64,000 nucleotides of DNA from Synergistaceae bacterium (lineage in GTDB: Bacteria; Synergistota; Synergistia; Synergistales; Aminithiophilaceae), in the NCBI GenBank assembly GCA_016756725.1, contig JAESII010000004.1:124001-188000 (forward strand). The letters are read 5' to 3'. Shown here piece after piece: positions 32,832-42,172 of this stretch; positions within the stretch are counted from its first letter, which is position 1, and each line of letters starts with the position of its first letter. A program made the position numbers and the translations under genes. A model generated the notes under the pieces. It was not told the origin of the DNA and made no database searches. It saw only the letters and a program-made list of their open reading frames with translations.

Positions 32832-33920
32832 ATGGCCATCGCCCTGTCCGTACAGAACCTGACCAAGCGCTTCGGCTCCTTCACCGCCGTCAAGGGCGTC
32901 TCCTTCGACGTCGACGAAGGGCGGTTCTTCTCCATCCTGGGCCCCTCGGGATGCGGGAAGACGACACTCCTGCGGATGATCGCCGGCTTCTACCGGCCTG
33001 ACGGGGGAACGATCCTCTTCAACGGCCGGGATATGGCCGACATTCCCCCCAACCGGCGGCCCGTCAATCTTGTCTTCCAGAACCTGGCCCTCTTCCCCAT
33101 GATGAACGTCTACGAGAACGTCGCCTTCGGCCTCCGCCGCCGCGGCGAGAAGGGGGCTGCCCTGGACAGGAAGGTCCGGGAGATGCTGGCCCGCGTCGGC
33201 CTCCCCCAATCGGGAGACAAGCGCATCGACCAGCTCTCGGGCGGCCAGAGACAGCGCATCGCCATCGCCCGCTGCCTCGTCCTGGAGCCGACGGTGCTTC
33301 TCCTCGACGAGCCGCTGGGCGCCCTTGACGCCAAACTGCGGGAGCACATGAAGATCGAGCTCAAGACCCTTCAGGCCGCCGTAGGGACGACCTTCGTCTA
33401 CATCACCCACGACCAGTCGGAGGCCCTCGTCATGAGCGACGCCGTGGCTGTCATGAAGGACGGCCGCTTCGAGCAGGTCGGCACCCCCCAGGAACTCTAC
33501 CATCACCCCAACTCGGCCTTCGTGGCCCAGTTCGTCGGCACCAGCAACCGCCTCCCCGTCACCTTCTGCTGGGACGGATCGGGCCGCCCCCGAGCCCGCT
33601 GGGGCGACATCGATCTGGTCCTGCCCGAAGGATTCGCCGCCGAAGAAGGGAGCCCCTGGGATCTCTTCGTGCGCCCCGAGGCGATGATCATCGACCCCGA
33701 CGAGGGAACGGACAACGTCCTTTCCGTCACCGTCCGGGCCCTCCTCTTCGACGGCGGCAACAGCCGCCTCCTCGTCACCGTCCGGGACAGGCCCGAGGAG
33801 CTGACGGTGGCCCTGCCCCAGACGGGGCAATACGACCATGTCCGCAGGGGAGACCGGATCCGCGTCGGCTGGGCGTCGGCAGCGTCGCGGGCCTTCCCCG
33901 GGGGAGAGGACCGTGGCTAG
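32832..33920 (+). CDS. potA: Polyamine-type ABC transporter ATPase
   Basis: The 362-residue ATPase has Walker A GPSGCGKTT (37-45), signature LSGGQRQR, Walker B LLLDEPLGALD and ITHDQSEALVMSD, followed by a C-terminal TOBE/OB domain (residues 240-350). It energises import with PotB and PotC. The stop overlaps the potB start by eight bases. Confidence 0.9.
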   Translation: MAIALSVQNLTKRFGSFTAVKGVSFDVDEGRFFSILGPSGCGKTTLLRMIAGFYRPDGGTILFNGRDMADIPPNRRPVNLVFQNLALFPMMNVYENVAFGLRRRGEKGAALDRKVREMLARVGLPQSGDKRIDQLSGGQRQRIAIARCLVLEPTVLLLDEPLGALDAKLREHMKIELKTLQAAVGTTFVYITHDQSEALVMSDAVAVMKDGRFEQVGTPQELYHHPNSAFVAQFVGTSNRLPVTFCWDGSGRPRARWGDIDLVLPEGFAAEEGSPWDLFVRPEAMIIDPDEGTDNVLSVTVRALLFDGGNSRLLVTVRDRPEELTVALPQTGQYDHVRRGDRIRVGWASAASRAFPGGEDRG

Positions 33921-34764
33921 CGGCCGCCTCCGGGGAGGGTTCCTCTTCTTCTTCCTCCCCGTCGCCCTCTGGCTCGCCCTTCTCATCGTCCTTCCCCATC
34001 TGGAGCTTCTGCGCCTCTCCTTCACCGACTCCCTGGCAGGGCGCTTCACCGTCGCCAACTACCTCGCCTTCTTCACCGAGCCCATCTATTGGCTCACCTT
34101 CGTCCGGACGGCCCTCTACTCGCTGCTCGTCACCTTCCTCGTCATGACCGTGGCCCTTCCCGTCGCCTTCTACGTCACCAAGGTCGTCGACGTCCGCCTC
34201 AGCGGCTTCCTCATGGTCCTCCTTCTCGTCCCCTTCTGGGTGAGCGAGCTCGTCCGCGTCTACGGCTGGATGATCCTCCTCCGCGAAAGCGGCATCGTCA
34301 ACCAGGTCCTGACGGGCCTGGGCCTTCTGAAGGAACCCGTCGAATTCCTCTACCGCGACGCCACGATGGTGATGGGCCTCGTCTACACGAGCATGCTCTT
34401 CATGGTCGTCCCCCTCATCGGCGTCATGGACGACCTCGACGACGCTCTCATCGAGGCCGCCTACGACCTGGGTGCCTCGAAGGGAGCCATCTGGCGGACC
34501 ATCGTCATCCCCCACTGCGCCACGGGCCTCGTCTCGGGGGGAATCATCGTCTTCATGCTCGTCTTGGGCAGCTACCTGACACCCAACCTCATGGGCGGGA
34601 AGAATTCCCTCTGGTTCACGGAGCAGATCTACAACCAGATCATCCTCTACTTCAACTGGAACCAGGGGGCGGCCTTCGGCTTTCTTCTGCTCCTCCTCTC
34701 GTCGCTCATCATCTGGGCCGTCCTCAAGGTGACGGGCCAGAGGCTGAAGGAGGTCGTCAAATGA
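33913..34764 (+). CDS. potB: Polyamine-type ABC transporter permease 1
   Basis: GTG 33913, overlapping the potA stop and preceded by GGGGGAGAGGACC, gives 283 residues. The longer frame from 33838 lies inside potA and is not credible. There are six helices and the EAA loop EAAYDLGASKGAIWRTIVIPHCATGLV. It forms the channel with PotC. Its TGA overlaps the potC ATG. Confidence 0.9.
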   Translation: MASGRLRGGFLFFFLPVALWLALLIVLPHLELLRLSFTDSLAGRFTVANYLAFFTEPIYWLTFVRTALYSLLVTFLVMTVALPVAFYVTKVVDVRLSGFLMVLLLVPFWVSELVRVYGWMILLRESGIVNQVLTGLGLLKEPVEFLYRDATMVMGLVYTSMLFMVVPLIGVMDDLDDALIEAAYDLGASKGAIWRTIVIPHCATGLVSGGIIVFMLVLGSYLTPNLMGGKNSLWFTEQIYNQIILYFNWNQGAAFGFLLLLLSSLIIWAVLKVTGQRLKEVVK

Positions 34765-35615
34765 TCCGGACCCTGCCCGCCTCGAAAGGCTACAGGCGAT
34801 CCTTCGACCTCTTCATCGCCCTCTACTTTCTCCTCCTCTTCGCGCCCCTCGTCGTGACGATGGTGCTGGCCTTCAACGACTCCCCCTTCCCCTCCCTCCC
34901 CTGGGAGGGCTTCACACTGGACTGGTTTTTCGGGAAGGGGCCCGACAAGTTCGGCATCTTCCACGACCGGACCAACCTGAGAAGCCTGGCCGCCTCCTTC
35001 CGCGTCGCCCTGGCCGTGACGGCCCTGTCCACCTTCCTCGGCACCTGCGCTGCCTTCCTCTTCGAACAGGAGCAGTTCCCCTTCAAGGGCCTCCTCTACT
35101 TCCTCATGATCGCCCCTCTCGTCATTCCCGGCGTCATCCTCGGCATCTCGATCCTCATGTTCGCCAACGGCCTGGGCCTGGTCATCGAAAACCTCTTCGG
35201 CCTCTACCTTCCCGTCCTGGGGCCGGGCTACTGGCTCGTCGTCCTGGGCCAGTCGGCCTTCATCTCCACCATCGTCGCCCTCGTCGTCCTGGCACGGCTC
35301 AAGAAGTTCGACCCCTCCCTGGAGGAGGCGGCCTACAATCTGGGGGCGACGCGGGTCCAGGTGCTCCGGTACATCACTCTGCCCTACCTCCGTCCGGCCA
35401 TCGTCGGCGGGGCGGCCATGGCCTTTCTCCTCTCCTTCGAGAACTTCAACACCACCGTCTTTCTCGTCAGCTCCCAGCCGACGCTCCCCATCAACATGTA
35501 CATGCAGGTCCGCGACGGCTCGACGCCGGTCATCAACGCCATCTCGCTCCTGCTCATCCTCGGCGCCTCCCTCTTCGCCGTCGCCAACCTGCGCGGCAAA
35601 AGGGCCCGGACCTGA
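34761..35615 (+). CDS. potC: Polyamine-type ABC transporter permease 2
   Basis: The 284-residue protein starts at ATG 34761 (ATGA overlap with potB). Six helices are visible. The EAA loop is EEAAYNLGATRVQVLRYITLPYLRPAIVGG. The N-terminal periplasmic loop (NDSPFPSLPWEGFTLDWFFG) is typical of PotC. It ends the pot operon 22 bases from the convergent GntR gene. Confidence 0.9.
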   Translation: MIRTLPASKGYRRSFDLFIALYFLLLFAPLVVTMVLAFNDSPFPSLPWEGFTLDWFFGKGPDKFGIFHDRTNLRSLAASFRVALAVTALSTFLGTCAAFLFEQEQFPFKGLLYFLMIAPLVIPGVILGISILMFANGLGLVIENLFGLYLPVLGPGYWLVVLGQSAFISTIVALVVLARLKKFDPSLEEAAYNLGATRVQVLRYITLPYLRPAIVGGAAMAFLLSFENFNTTVFLVSSQPTLPINMYMQVRDGSTPVINAISLLLILGASLFAVANLRGKRART

Positions 35616-35637
35616 CGGCCCGGGCCCTGCCCCTTCC

Positions 35638-36363
35638 TCACTGTCTCTTGTGGGGGAACTCCTCGAGCCGCCCCAGACGGCGGTGCTCGGCCAGGGCACG
35701 CTCGATGTGCTCCCGCACCACCTGAGAGGCCCGCTCGCCGTCGCCGGCGCAGACGCTCTCGACGAGAGCCTCGTGCTGGGCCAGGACGATTTCGGGCCAT
35801 TCGAGGCGGGAGAAAAGCCACCGCCGGCTCTGACCGATGTACCGCTCCATCACCTCAGCCAGCCCCTCATGAACGCGCTGAAGAAGATCGTTATGGGCCG
35901 CCTCGACGACGGTGCGGTGAAGGAGGGAATCCCAATGGGCCCCCTCGCCGTCCCATTGCTCTCCGTCGCGGTGGACCGCCTGAAGGCGGCTCAGACAGAG
36001 ACGAAGGCGCCGGGCCTCGTCATCGGTGCGCCGTCGGGCCGCCAGCGCCGCCGTGGGCACCTCGATGATGGACCGGACCTCCATGAGCTGCTCCATGGCC
36101 AGAGAGGGCCAGAGGGCGGCGGGCCGGAGGCTCGCCGCCACGTCGGGCAGACGGCCGGAGCGGACAAAGACGCCCTCCCGGCCCCGAAGATCGAGGTAGC
36201 CCAGGCATTCGAGCGTGATCAGCGCCTCCCGAAGGAGATTGCGGCTCACCTTCAATTCGGCGGCCAACTCCCGCTCCGGCGGAAGGCGGTTGCCCCCCCG
36301 GTAGCGCCCCTCGTCGATCCAGGCCGTCAGGCGTTCGATGAGGGCTTTCCGTTTGCTCTCCAC
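35638..36363 (-). CDS. GntR-family regulator with FCD domain, divergent from TRAP genes
   Basis: The 241-residue protein has an N-terminal winged helix (RLPPERELAAELKVSRNLLREALITLECLGYL) and an FCD effector domain with WDSLLHRTVVEAAHNDLL and AQHEALVESVCAGD. FadR-subfamily proteins commonly repress sugar-acid uptake and catabolism. Two adjacent TGGT-type operator-like sites lie just after the promoter of the divergent TRAP operon, so it probably represses that operon. Confidence 0.9.
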   Translation of the reverse strand: MESKRKALIERLTAWIDEGRYRGGNRLPPERELAAELKVSRNLLREALITLECLGYLDLRGREGVFVRSGRLPDVAASLRPAALWPSLAMEQLMEVRSIIEVPTAALAARRRTDDEARRLRLCLSRLQAVHRDGEQWDGEGAHWDSLLHRTVVEAAHNDLLQRVHEGLAEVMERYIGQSRRWLFSRLEWPEIVLAQHEALVESVCAGDGERASQVVREHIERALAEHRRLGRLEEFPHKRQ

Positions 36364-36397
36364 GGCATTCTCCCCTTACTCCGCCCCTCGTCACTGC

Positions 36398-36426
36398 TTG
36401 CGGGCACCTCAGAAGCATACTATAAT
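36398..36426 (+). promoter_or_regulatory. Promoter of the TRAP-IlvD operon
   Basis: TTGCGG (36398-36403) and a perfect TATAAT (36421-36426) are separated by 17 bases. Confidence 0.7.
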
Positions 36427-36436
36427 GGCTCCCATA

Positions 36437-36458
36437 TTGGTAGAACCTTGGTTGAACC
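36437..36458 (+). promoter_or_regulatory. Candidate GntR operators downstream of the promoter
   Basis: Two adjacent 11-bp copies, TTGGTAGAACC and TTGGTTGAACC, lie 11 bases after the -10 box. The second is part of TGGTTGAACCA, which fits the TGGT-N3-ACCA pattern of FadR-type GntR operators. Binding would block transcription start. Confidence 0.5.
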
Positions 36459-36492
36459 ATATCTTGCCGAACCTTCAGGAGGTCGAAAAGAG

Positions 36493-37467
36493 ATGAAACG
36501 TCTTGCCCTGTTCGCACTGGCCCTGGCCGCCACGCTCACCTTTGGCGCCGGCGCCTTCGCCGCCACGGAGATCAAGCTGGCCCACGTCGTCAACGAGAAG
36601 GACGCCTTCCACGCCTGCGCCCTCAAATTCAAGGAGATCGTCGAGGAGAAGACGGGCGGCGAGATCGTCGTCCAGCTCTTCCCCAACGCCACTCTCGGCG
36701 ACGAGCGCAACCTGCTGGAGAGCCTCAAGATGGGCGTCGTCGAGATGGCCATCATCACCGGCGGCCCCATCATCAACTTCATGCCCCAGTTCGGCGTCTT
36801 CGACCTCCCCTTCCTTTTCGCCTCGCCGGAACACGCCTACAAGGTCCTCGACGGCGAGATCGGCCGGAAGATGCTGGCCGACATGGAGAAAAACGGGTGG
36901 AAGGGACTGGCCTACGGCGAGCGGGGCTTCCGCAACCTCACCAACAGCAAGCGCCCCGTCGTCACGCCCGCTGACATGACGGGCCTCAAGATCCGCCTCA
37001 TGCAGAACCCCGTCTTCGTCGACGCCTTCAAGGCCCTCGGCGCCAATGCCGTACCCATGGCCTGGACGGAGGCCCTGACGGCCCTTCAGCAGGGAACGAT
37101 CGACGGCCAGGAGAACCCCATCAACGTCATCCACGCCTTCAACCTCAACGAGTCCCAGAAATACCTCACCCTGACGCGCCACGCCTACTCGCCCAACGTC
37201 ATCCTCTTCAGCCTCAGGAAGTGGAAGGAGTTCACGCCCGAGCAGCAGGCCATCATGGAAGAAGCCGCCCAGGCCGCGGCCGAATACAACCGCGATCTGG
37301 ACAACGCCAACGAGGCCGCCTGGCTCCAGGAGCTGAAGGACCGGGGGATGGAAGTCGTGGAAAACCCCGATCTGGCCGCCTTCCGCGAGGCCGTCCAGCC
37401 CGTCTACGAGAAGTACGAGGAGAAGTTCGGCAAGGACCTCATCGAGGCCATCGGGAAGGTCCAGTAG
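36493..37467 (+). CDS. TRAP transporter substrate-binding protein (DctP family)
   Basis: From ATG 36493 (AGGAGG nine bases upstream) the protein has 324 residues with a signal peptide ending in AFAA. The mature part has DctP features: IKLAHVVNEKDAFHACALKFKEIVEEKTGGEI, the substrate-carboxylate region LKIRLMQNPVFVDAFKALGANAVPMAWTEALTALQQGTIDGQENP. The conserved arginine in KIRLMQNP contacts organic acids. It feeds the DctQ/DctM permease encoded next. The IlvD-like dehydratase downstream suggests a sugar-acid substrate. Confidence 0.9.
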   Translation: MKRLALFALALAATLTFGAGAFAATEIKLAHVVNEKDAFHACALKFKEIVEEKTGGEIVVQLFPNATLGDERNLLESLKMGVVEMAIITGGPIINFMPQFGVFDLPFLFASPEHAYKVLDGEIGRKMLADMEKNGWKGLAYGERGFRNLTNSKRPVVTPADMTGLKIRLMQNPVFVDAFKALGANAVPMAWTEALTALQQGTIDGQENPINVIHAFNLNESQKYLTLTRHAYSPNVILFSLRKWKEFTPEQQAIMEEAAQAAAEYNRDLDNANEAAWLQELKDRGMEVVENPDLAAFREAVQPVYEKYEEKFGKDLIEAIGKVQ

Positions 37468-37475
37468 GGTCCGCG

Positions 37476-37982
37476 ATGACAGCTGGACCCGCATCGGGCG
37501 GGGAGCGGCCGGACCGCTCCCCGCTACTCCGCCTCAGCGACAGGTTAAACAGCCTCAGCGAGATGGCCCTCTTTCTGTTCATGACGGCCATGATCGTCCT
37601 CACGACCCTTCAGATCGCCTTCCGCCTCCTTGGGAACGCCCTGATCTGGTCGGAAGAGGTGATCTGTTTCGCCCTCGTGGCGGCCACCATGGCGGGAGCC
37701 TCGATCGCCTTCAAGCGGGGCACCCACATCGCCGTCACCTCCCTCGTCGACCGCCTTCCTCCGGGAGGCCAGAAGGTCATGGCCTGCCTCATCCATCTCA
37801 CGGCGATGGCCTTTTTCGTCGTCGTCGCCTGGTACGGCATCGTCCTCATGAGGAGCGAGGCCTTCCAGACCACGCCGGCTCTGGGCATCTCCATGAGCTG
37901 GATCTACCTCATCTACCCCGTGACGGGAGCCGTGACCCTCATCCACCTTCTCGCGGCCCTGACCGAAAGGGCAAGGAGCTGA
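37476..37982 (+). CDS. TRAP transporter small permease (DctQ)
   Basis: From ATG 37476 the protein has 168 residues with four membrane helices. LIWSEEVICFALVAATMAGASIAFKRGTHIAV is the DctQ core motif. It partners with DctM in a sodium-coupled uptake system. It lies eight bases after the binding-protein gene and four before dctM. Confidence 0.85.
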   Translation: MTAGPASGGERPDRSPLLRLSDRLNSLSEMALFLFMTAMIVLTTLQIAFRLLGNALIWSEEVICFALVAATMAGASIAFKRGTHIAVTSLVDRLPPGGQKVMACLIHLTAMAFFVVVAWYGIVLMRSEAFQTTPALGISMSWIYLIYPVTGAVTLIHLLAALTERARS

Positions 37983-37986
37983 CGTT

Positions 37987-39258
37987 ATGGGCCTCCTACT
38001 GACCGGATCGTTCCTGCTTTTCATGATCCTCGGCGTTCCCATCGGCCTGGCCATCGGCGCCTCGTCGCTGCTGGTCCTCGTCGTCAGCGGTCTGCCCCTG
38101 GAGATGGTGCCCCAGACCATGTTCGCCGGGACGAGCTCCTTCGCCCTCGTGGCCGTCCCCTTCTTCATCCTCGCAGGCGACGTCCTCTCCCGGGGCGGCA
38201 TCTCGGAGCGCATCGTCTCCTTCGCCGAGGCCTCGCTGGGACGCATCCGCGGGGGGCTGTCCATCGTCTCCACCGTGGCCTCCATGTTCATCTCGGCCAT
38301 CTCCGGATCGGGGGCGGCCACGACAGCCGCCGTCGGCACGGCCCTCCTCCCCCAGCTCGAGGAGAAGGGCTACGACGTCGACTTCTCGGCGGCCCTCATC
38401 GCCGCGGCGGGAACGATCGGCGTCGTCATCCCGCCCAGCGTCCCCATGGTGCTTTATGCCGTCATCTCCGGCGTCTCCGTGGCCAAGCTCTTCCTGGCGG
38501 GCTTCATCCCCGGCGCCCTCATGGGCCTGGGACTGATCCTCTACTCCCTCCACATCGCCCGCAAGAGAAACTATCCGGCCTGCCCGCCCGTCCCTTCGGC
38601 CGAGAAGCGCCGCCTCTTCCTCGACGCCCTCTGGGGACTCATGACGCCCGTCATCATCCTGGGCGGCATCTTCACGGGCTTCTTCACCCCCTCCGAGGCG
38701 GCGGCCATCGCCGTCGTCTACTCCCTGCTCGTGGCCCTCTTCGTCTACCGGACCCTGGACTGGAAAGGGCTCTACCGGCTCGTCATCAATGCCGGCGTCA
38801 CGTCGTCGCTCATCATGTTCATCATCGCCACGGCCAAGCTCTTCGGCTGGGGCCTGGCCTTCTACCAGATTCCCGAGACGGTGGCACGAACCCTTCTCGG
38901 CTTCGTCGGCAACCAGCCCCTGCTCATCTACCTGGCCATCACGATCTTCATCCTCATGGCGGGCATGTTCATGGAGACGGCCTCGGCCCTGATCATCCTG
39001 ACGCCCCTCTTCCTGCCGACGATCCAGCAGCTCGGCGGCGACCTCATCCACTTCGGCCTCGTCATCACCGTCGGACTCGCCATCGGCATGGCCACGCCGC
39101 CCGTGGCGATCGACATCTACGTGGCCAGCGCCATCACGGGCCTCTCCGTCGAGGAGATCAGCCGTCCCATCGTCCCCATGGTGCTCATCCTCGTCGCCGT
39201 CCTGCTCCTTCTGACCTATGTGCCCCAACTGGTGCTCTTCCTGCCCGGGCTCTTTTAG
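37987..39258 (+). CDS. TRAP transporter large permease (DctM)
   Basis: The 423-residue protein has about 12 helices and DctM motifs: LFMILGVPIGLAIGASS, AGDVLSRGGISERIVSFAEASLGRIRGGLS, SGSGAATTAAVGTALLP and IPPSVPMVLYAVIS; the late GLAIGMATPPVAIDIYVASAITGLSVEEISR is characteristic. It is the transport subunit of the TRAP system. Confidence 0.9.
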   Translation: MGLLLTGSFLLFMILGVPIGLAIGASSLLVLVVSGLPLEMVPQTMFAGTSSFALVAVPFFILAGDVLSRGGISERIVSFAEASLGRIRGGLSIVSTVASMFISAISGSGAATTAAVGTALLPQLEEKGYDVDFSAALIAAAGTIGVVIPPSVPMVLYAVISGVSVAKLFLAGFIPGALMGLGLILYSLHIARKRNYPACPPVPSAEKRRLFLDALWGLMTPVIILGGIFTGFFTPSEAAAIAVVYSLLVALFVYRTLDWKGLYRLVINAGVTSSLIMFIIATAKLFGWGLAFYQIPETVARTLLGFVGNQPLLIYLAITIFILMAGMFMETASALIILTPLFLPTIQQLGGDLIHFGLVITVGLAIGMATPPVAIDIYVASAITGLSVEEISRPIVPMVLILVAVLLLLTYVPQLVLFLPGLF

Positions 39259-39298
39259 CTCCACCCGTTTCCCATCTCGAACCAAGGAGTGACTTCCG

Positions 39299-40960
39299 AT
39301 GAGAAGCAGCCAAGCGAAAGAAGGACTGGCCCGCGCGCCGCACCGCTCCCTCCTCAAGGCCTCGGGCTTCACCGACTGGGAGATCGCCCGCCCCTGGGTG
39401 GGCGTCGTCAACGCCTACAACTCGATCATTCCCGGCCACACCCATCTGAACCGCCTCGCCGAAGGGATCAAGCATTCCGTCTACGGCCACGGAGGCCTGC
39501 CTCTGGAATTTCCCACCATCGGCATCTGCGACGGCATCGCCATGAACCATGAGGGGATGAAATTCTCCCTCCCCAGCCGCGAGCTGATCCGCGATTCCGT
39601 CGAGGTCATGGCCCGAGCCCACGCCCTGGACGCCCTCGTGCTGCTCACCAACTGCGACAAGATCATCCCCGGCATGGCCATGGCCGCCGCCGAACTGGAC
39701 ATTCCCGCCATCATCATCAGCGGAGGCCCCATGCTGGCCGGCCGCCACAAGGGGAAGGACATCGACCTGAGCAACATCTTCGAGGCCGTCGGCAAGAGGA
39801 CGGCTGGCCTCATCGACGACGCCGAGGTCGAGGCCGTCGAGAACGCCTGCTGCCCCAGCTGCGGCTCCTGCGCGGGCATGTTCACGGCCAACACGATGAA
39901 CTGCATGATGGAGGCCCTGGGCTTCGCCCTGCCCGGCAACGGCACCATCCCCGCCGTCCTCTCCGCCCGGGATCGCCTGGCCAAGGAGGCGGGCCGGTAC
40001 GTCATGATGCTCCTCGAAAAGGGCATCAGGCCCCGCCAGATCCTCACCAAGCGGGCCTTCCTCAACGCCGCCGCCGTCGACATGGCCCTGGGCGGCTCGA
40101 CGAACACCATGCTCCACCTTCCCGCCGTGGCCCACGCCGCCGGCGTGGAGCTGACCCTGGCCGAGCTCGACGCCATCAGCGCCAGGACGCCCCACCTCTG
40201 CAGCATGAGTCCCGGCGGCAGCCACCACATCCAGGATCTCCACGCCGCCGGCGGCGTCCAGGCCGTCATGGCCCGCCTCCTCGAAAAGGGCCTCATCGAC
40301 GGCGGGACTCTCACCGTCACGGGCCGGACCGTCGCCGAAAACCTCAAGGGCGTCGCCGTCACCGACGAGACCGTCATCCGCCCCCTCGACAATCCCTACC
40401 ACGCCGAAGGCGGCATCGCCGTCCTCACGGGCAATCTGGCCCAGGACGGATCGGTCGTCAAACAGTCGGCCGTCGCCCCAGAGATGATGGCCCACAGCGG
40501 ACCGGCCCGCGTCTTCGACGGCGAGGAGGCCGCCACGGAGGCCATCATGGCCGGCCGGATCAAGGCCGGCGACGTCGTCGTCATCCGCTACGAAGGCCCC
40601 AAGGGCGGCCCCGGCATGAGAGAGATGCTCACGCCCACGGCCACCCTGGCCGGCATGGGCCTGGACCGCTCCGTGGCCCTCATCACCGACGGCCGCTTCT
40701 CCGGAGCCTCCCGAGGCGCCTCCATCGGCCACGTCTCGCCCGAGGCCGCCACGGGCGGACTGATCGCCCTCGTCGAAGAGGGCGACACCGTCGAGATCGA
40801 CATCCCCCGTCGCCGCCTCCATCTGGCCGTCTCCGAAGAGGAGCTCCAGCGCCGCCGCCAGGCCTGGCAGCCCCGCCTCCCCGAGACGAAAAGCTCCTTC
40901 CTCGAGCGCTACCGGGCCTTCGTCACCTCCGGAGCCCGGGGAGCCGTCTTCGACCGGTAG
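39299..40960 (+). CDS. ilvD: Dihydroxy-acid/sugar-acid dehydratase, IlvD/Edd family
   Basis: The 553-residue enzyme has Cys119 in [40 protein letters not shown] and [27 protein letters not shown], with [20 protein letters not shown] near the C-terminus. The N-terminal [10 protein letters not shown] lacks the cysteine of [2Fe-2S] members, as in the oxygen-sensitive [4Fe-4S] E. coli-type enzyme. The family dehydrates 2,3-dihydroxy acids in branched-chain amino-acid synthesis, or sugar acids. Position in a GntR/TRAP operon favours a sugar-acid role; IlvD-like length fits either. AAGGAG lies ten bases before the ATG. Confidence 0.85.
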   Translation: MRSSQAKEGLARAPHRSLLKASGFTDWEIARPWVGVVNAYNSIIPGHTHLNRLAEGIKHSVYGHGGLPLEFPTIGICDGIAMNHEGMKFSLPSRELIRDSVEVMARAHALDALVLLTNCDKIIPGMAMAAAELDIPAIIISGGPMLAGRHKGKDIDLSNIFEAVGKRTAGLIDDAEVEAVENACCPSCGSCAGMFTANTMNCMMEALGFALPGNGTIPAVLSARDRLAKEAGRYVMMLLEKGIRPRQILTKRAFLNAAAVDMALGGSTNTMLHLPAVAHAAGVELTLAELDAISARTPHLCSMSPGGSHHIQDLHAAGGVQAVMARLLEKGLIDGGTLTVTGRTVAENLKGVAVTDETVIRPLDNPYHAEGGIAVLTGNLAQDGSVVKQSAVAPEMMAHSGPARVFDGEEAATEAIMAGRIKAGDVVVIRYEGPKGGPGMREMLTPTATLAGMGLDRSVALITDGRFSGASRGASIGHVSPEAATGGLIALVEEGDTVEIDIPRRRLHLAVSEEELQRRRQAWQPRLPETKSSFLERYRAFVTSGARGAVFDR

Positions 40961-40976
40961 GGGACAGGACAACGAA

Positions 40977-41020
40977 ACCAAGAGGGAATGGGCCTCCATG
41001 GAGGCCCATTCCCTCTTGGT
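40977..41020. terminator. 44-bp perfect palindrome after ilvD
   Basis: ACCAAGAGGGAATGGGCCTC and its complement surround CATG. No T run follows, so it may end the transcript in a factor-dependent way or stabilise its 3' end. Confidence 0.55.
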
Positions 41021-41049
41021 CAACATGGTGCCACATCAGAAAAAAGAGC

Positions 41050-41235
41050 CTAAAAGGCGACGACGACGCCCAGCGCCTTTTCCAGGGCCTTGATGTGCTC
41101 CAACTGCTCCTCTGAAAGAGGCGCGGCCTTCAGGTCCTGACAGCTAAAGGCGAGAAGGGTCCGCCCCATGCCCTTTTCAGCGCTCTGCAAGGCCTCGAGC
41201 TTCTTTCCCTCCCTGTCGGCATGGGTACAGATCAT
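41050..41235 (-). CDS. Small conserved-looking protein of unknown function
   Basis: I do not recognise this protein. From ATG 41235 it has 61 residues, with MICTHADREGKKLE at the start, a central FSCQDLK, and an amphipathic helix (LSEEQLEHIKALEKAL) near the end. A TTG at 41301 would extend it by 22 residues. No strong ribosome-binding site is seen for either. The 41.30-41.47 kb gap upstream shows nothing I can assign. Confidence 0.45.
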   Translation of the reverse strand: MICTHADREGKKLEALQSAEKGMGRTLLAFSCQDLKAAPLSEEQLEHIKALEKALGVVVAF

Positions 41236-41469
41236 CGGAGGCACCCCCTGCCTGTTGAGATTTCCATAAATTCTTTTTGCAAAACCTTTTGCCTCTGTCA
41301 AGACACTTGTCCGACCGGAGGACGGGGATTACAACCTGTTCTCGAGAGACTCCGGCCAGCCAGGCCATAGAGATGATGGCGCCTCCGGGAAAGCCGAAGG
41401 TCTTTTCTCTTTGTCCCGTCAAGGGCACACACCCTGGAACAGCCTGCCAAACCCGTCTCGGGCTGTGTC

Positions 41470-41847
41470 CTACCTGGCGTCGAAGGGGTCGCCCCGGCGC
41501 GGGACGATGCAGAGGAACTTGAGAGGTCCCGTGCCGGTGTTCTCGAAACAGTGCTCCTCGTCGGGAGGCACGTAGGCCCAGGAGCCGGCCCTGAGGTCGC
41601 ATGTCGTCTCGCCGAGCACGCCCCGGGCCTGGCCTTCGAGGATGATGACGTAGTGGGGCCAGTCGTGGCTGTGGAGGGGCGTCTTCCCGCCCCCTTCGGT
41701 GGTGAAGTAGCGGACCACGTGGTCGTCCCAGAAGCGGCCGGGGCCGAAGACGACCCGCTTGGTCACCCCTCCATGGCCTTCCATGGGCTCCTGAGGCAGA
41801 TCTTCCAGAGAGCCGCCGTAGTAGAGTCCCTCTTTTTCCCTTTCCAT
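41470..41847 (-). CDS. Cupin-domain protein
   Basis: The 125-residue protein is a single cupin barrel. The first motif is TPLHSHDWPHYVIILEGQARGVLGE (metal histidines plus Glu) and the second is VPPDEEHCFENTG. A metal-binding site is therefore intact. Such small cupins are enzymes or binding proteins for small acids or sugars; the role here is unknown. GTG 41850 just upstream is an alternative start. Confidence 0.8.
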   Translation of the reverse strand: MEREKEGLYYGGSLEDLPQEPMEGHGGVTKRVVFGPGRFWDDHVVRYFTTEGGGKTPLHSHDWPHYVIILEGQARGVLGETTCDLRAGSWAYVPPDEEHCFENTGTGPLKFLCIVPRRGDPFDAR

Positions 41848-41864
41848 CACGCAATACCCCCCTT

Positions 41865-42077
41865 TTATGAAGAGACGTCGCTGTCGTCGAGGATCTCCTT
41901 GACTCTGCCGACGACGCCTCCTTCGAGCCGGACCTTGATCCCGTGGGGATGGGTCGGGCTCTTCGTGAGCAGATCTCTGACGATCCCCTCCGTGAGGGCG
42001 CCCGTGGGCTGATCGGCCTTCCTGACGACGCGGACTCTCATGCCGGGCCTGATGGCCGAACGGTTTCTTCCGTCCAC
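41865..42077 (-). CDS. YwbE family protein
   Basis: The 70-residue protein matches the YwbE (DUF2196) family: GRNRSAIRPGMRVRVV, TGALTEGIVRDLLTKSP, HPHGIKVRLEGGVVGRVKEI. The fold is probably a KOW-like beta barrel, suggesting an RNA- or ribosome-related role; no function is established. It lies 17 bases upstream of the cupin gene on the same strand. Confidence 0.85.
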   Translation of the reverse strand: MDGRNRSAIRPGMRVRVVRKADQPTGALTEGIVRDLLTKSPTHPHGIKVRLEGGVVGRVKEILDDSDVSS

Positions 42078-42172
42078 TCCGACGACCTCCTTCTTCTGGG
42101 AGCCCCGGCCGAAGCGGGAAGCTCCTCTTCTTGTGGGGCCGCCGCCTCTGGCGGCGGCTTCGAGGGTGACGC

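Noticed and set aside
41177-41854. 225-codon minus-strand frame covering the cupin gene
   Set aside because: Out of frame with the clear cupin domain; Arg-rich low complexity. A short stretch in the 41.3-41.47 kb gap reads smoothly but matches nothing I know.
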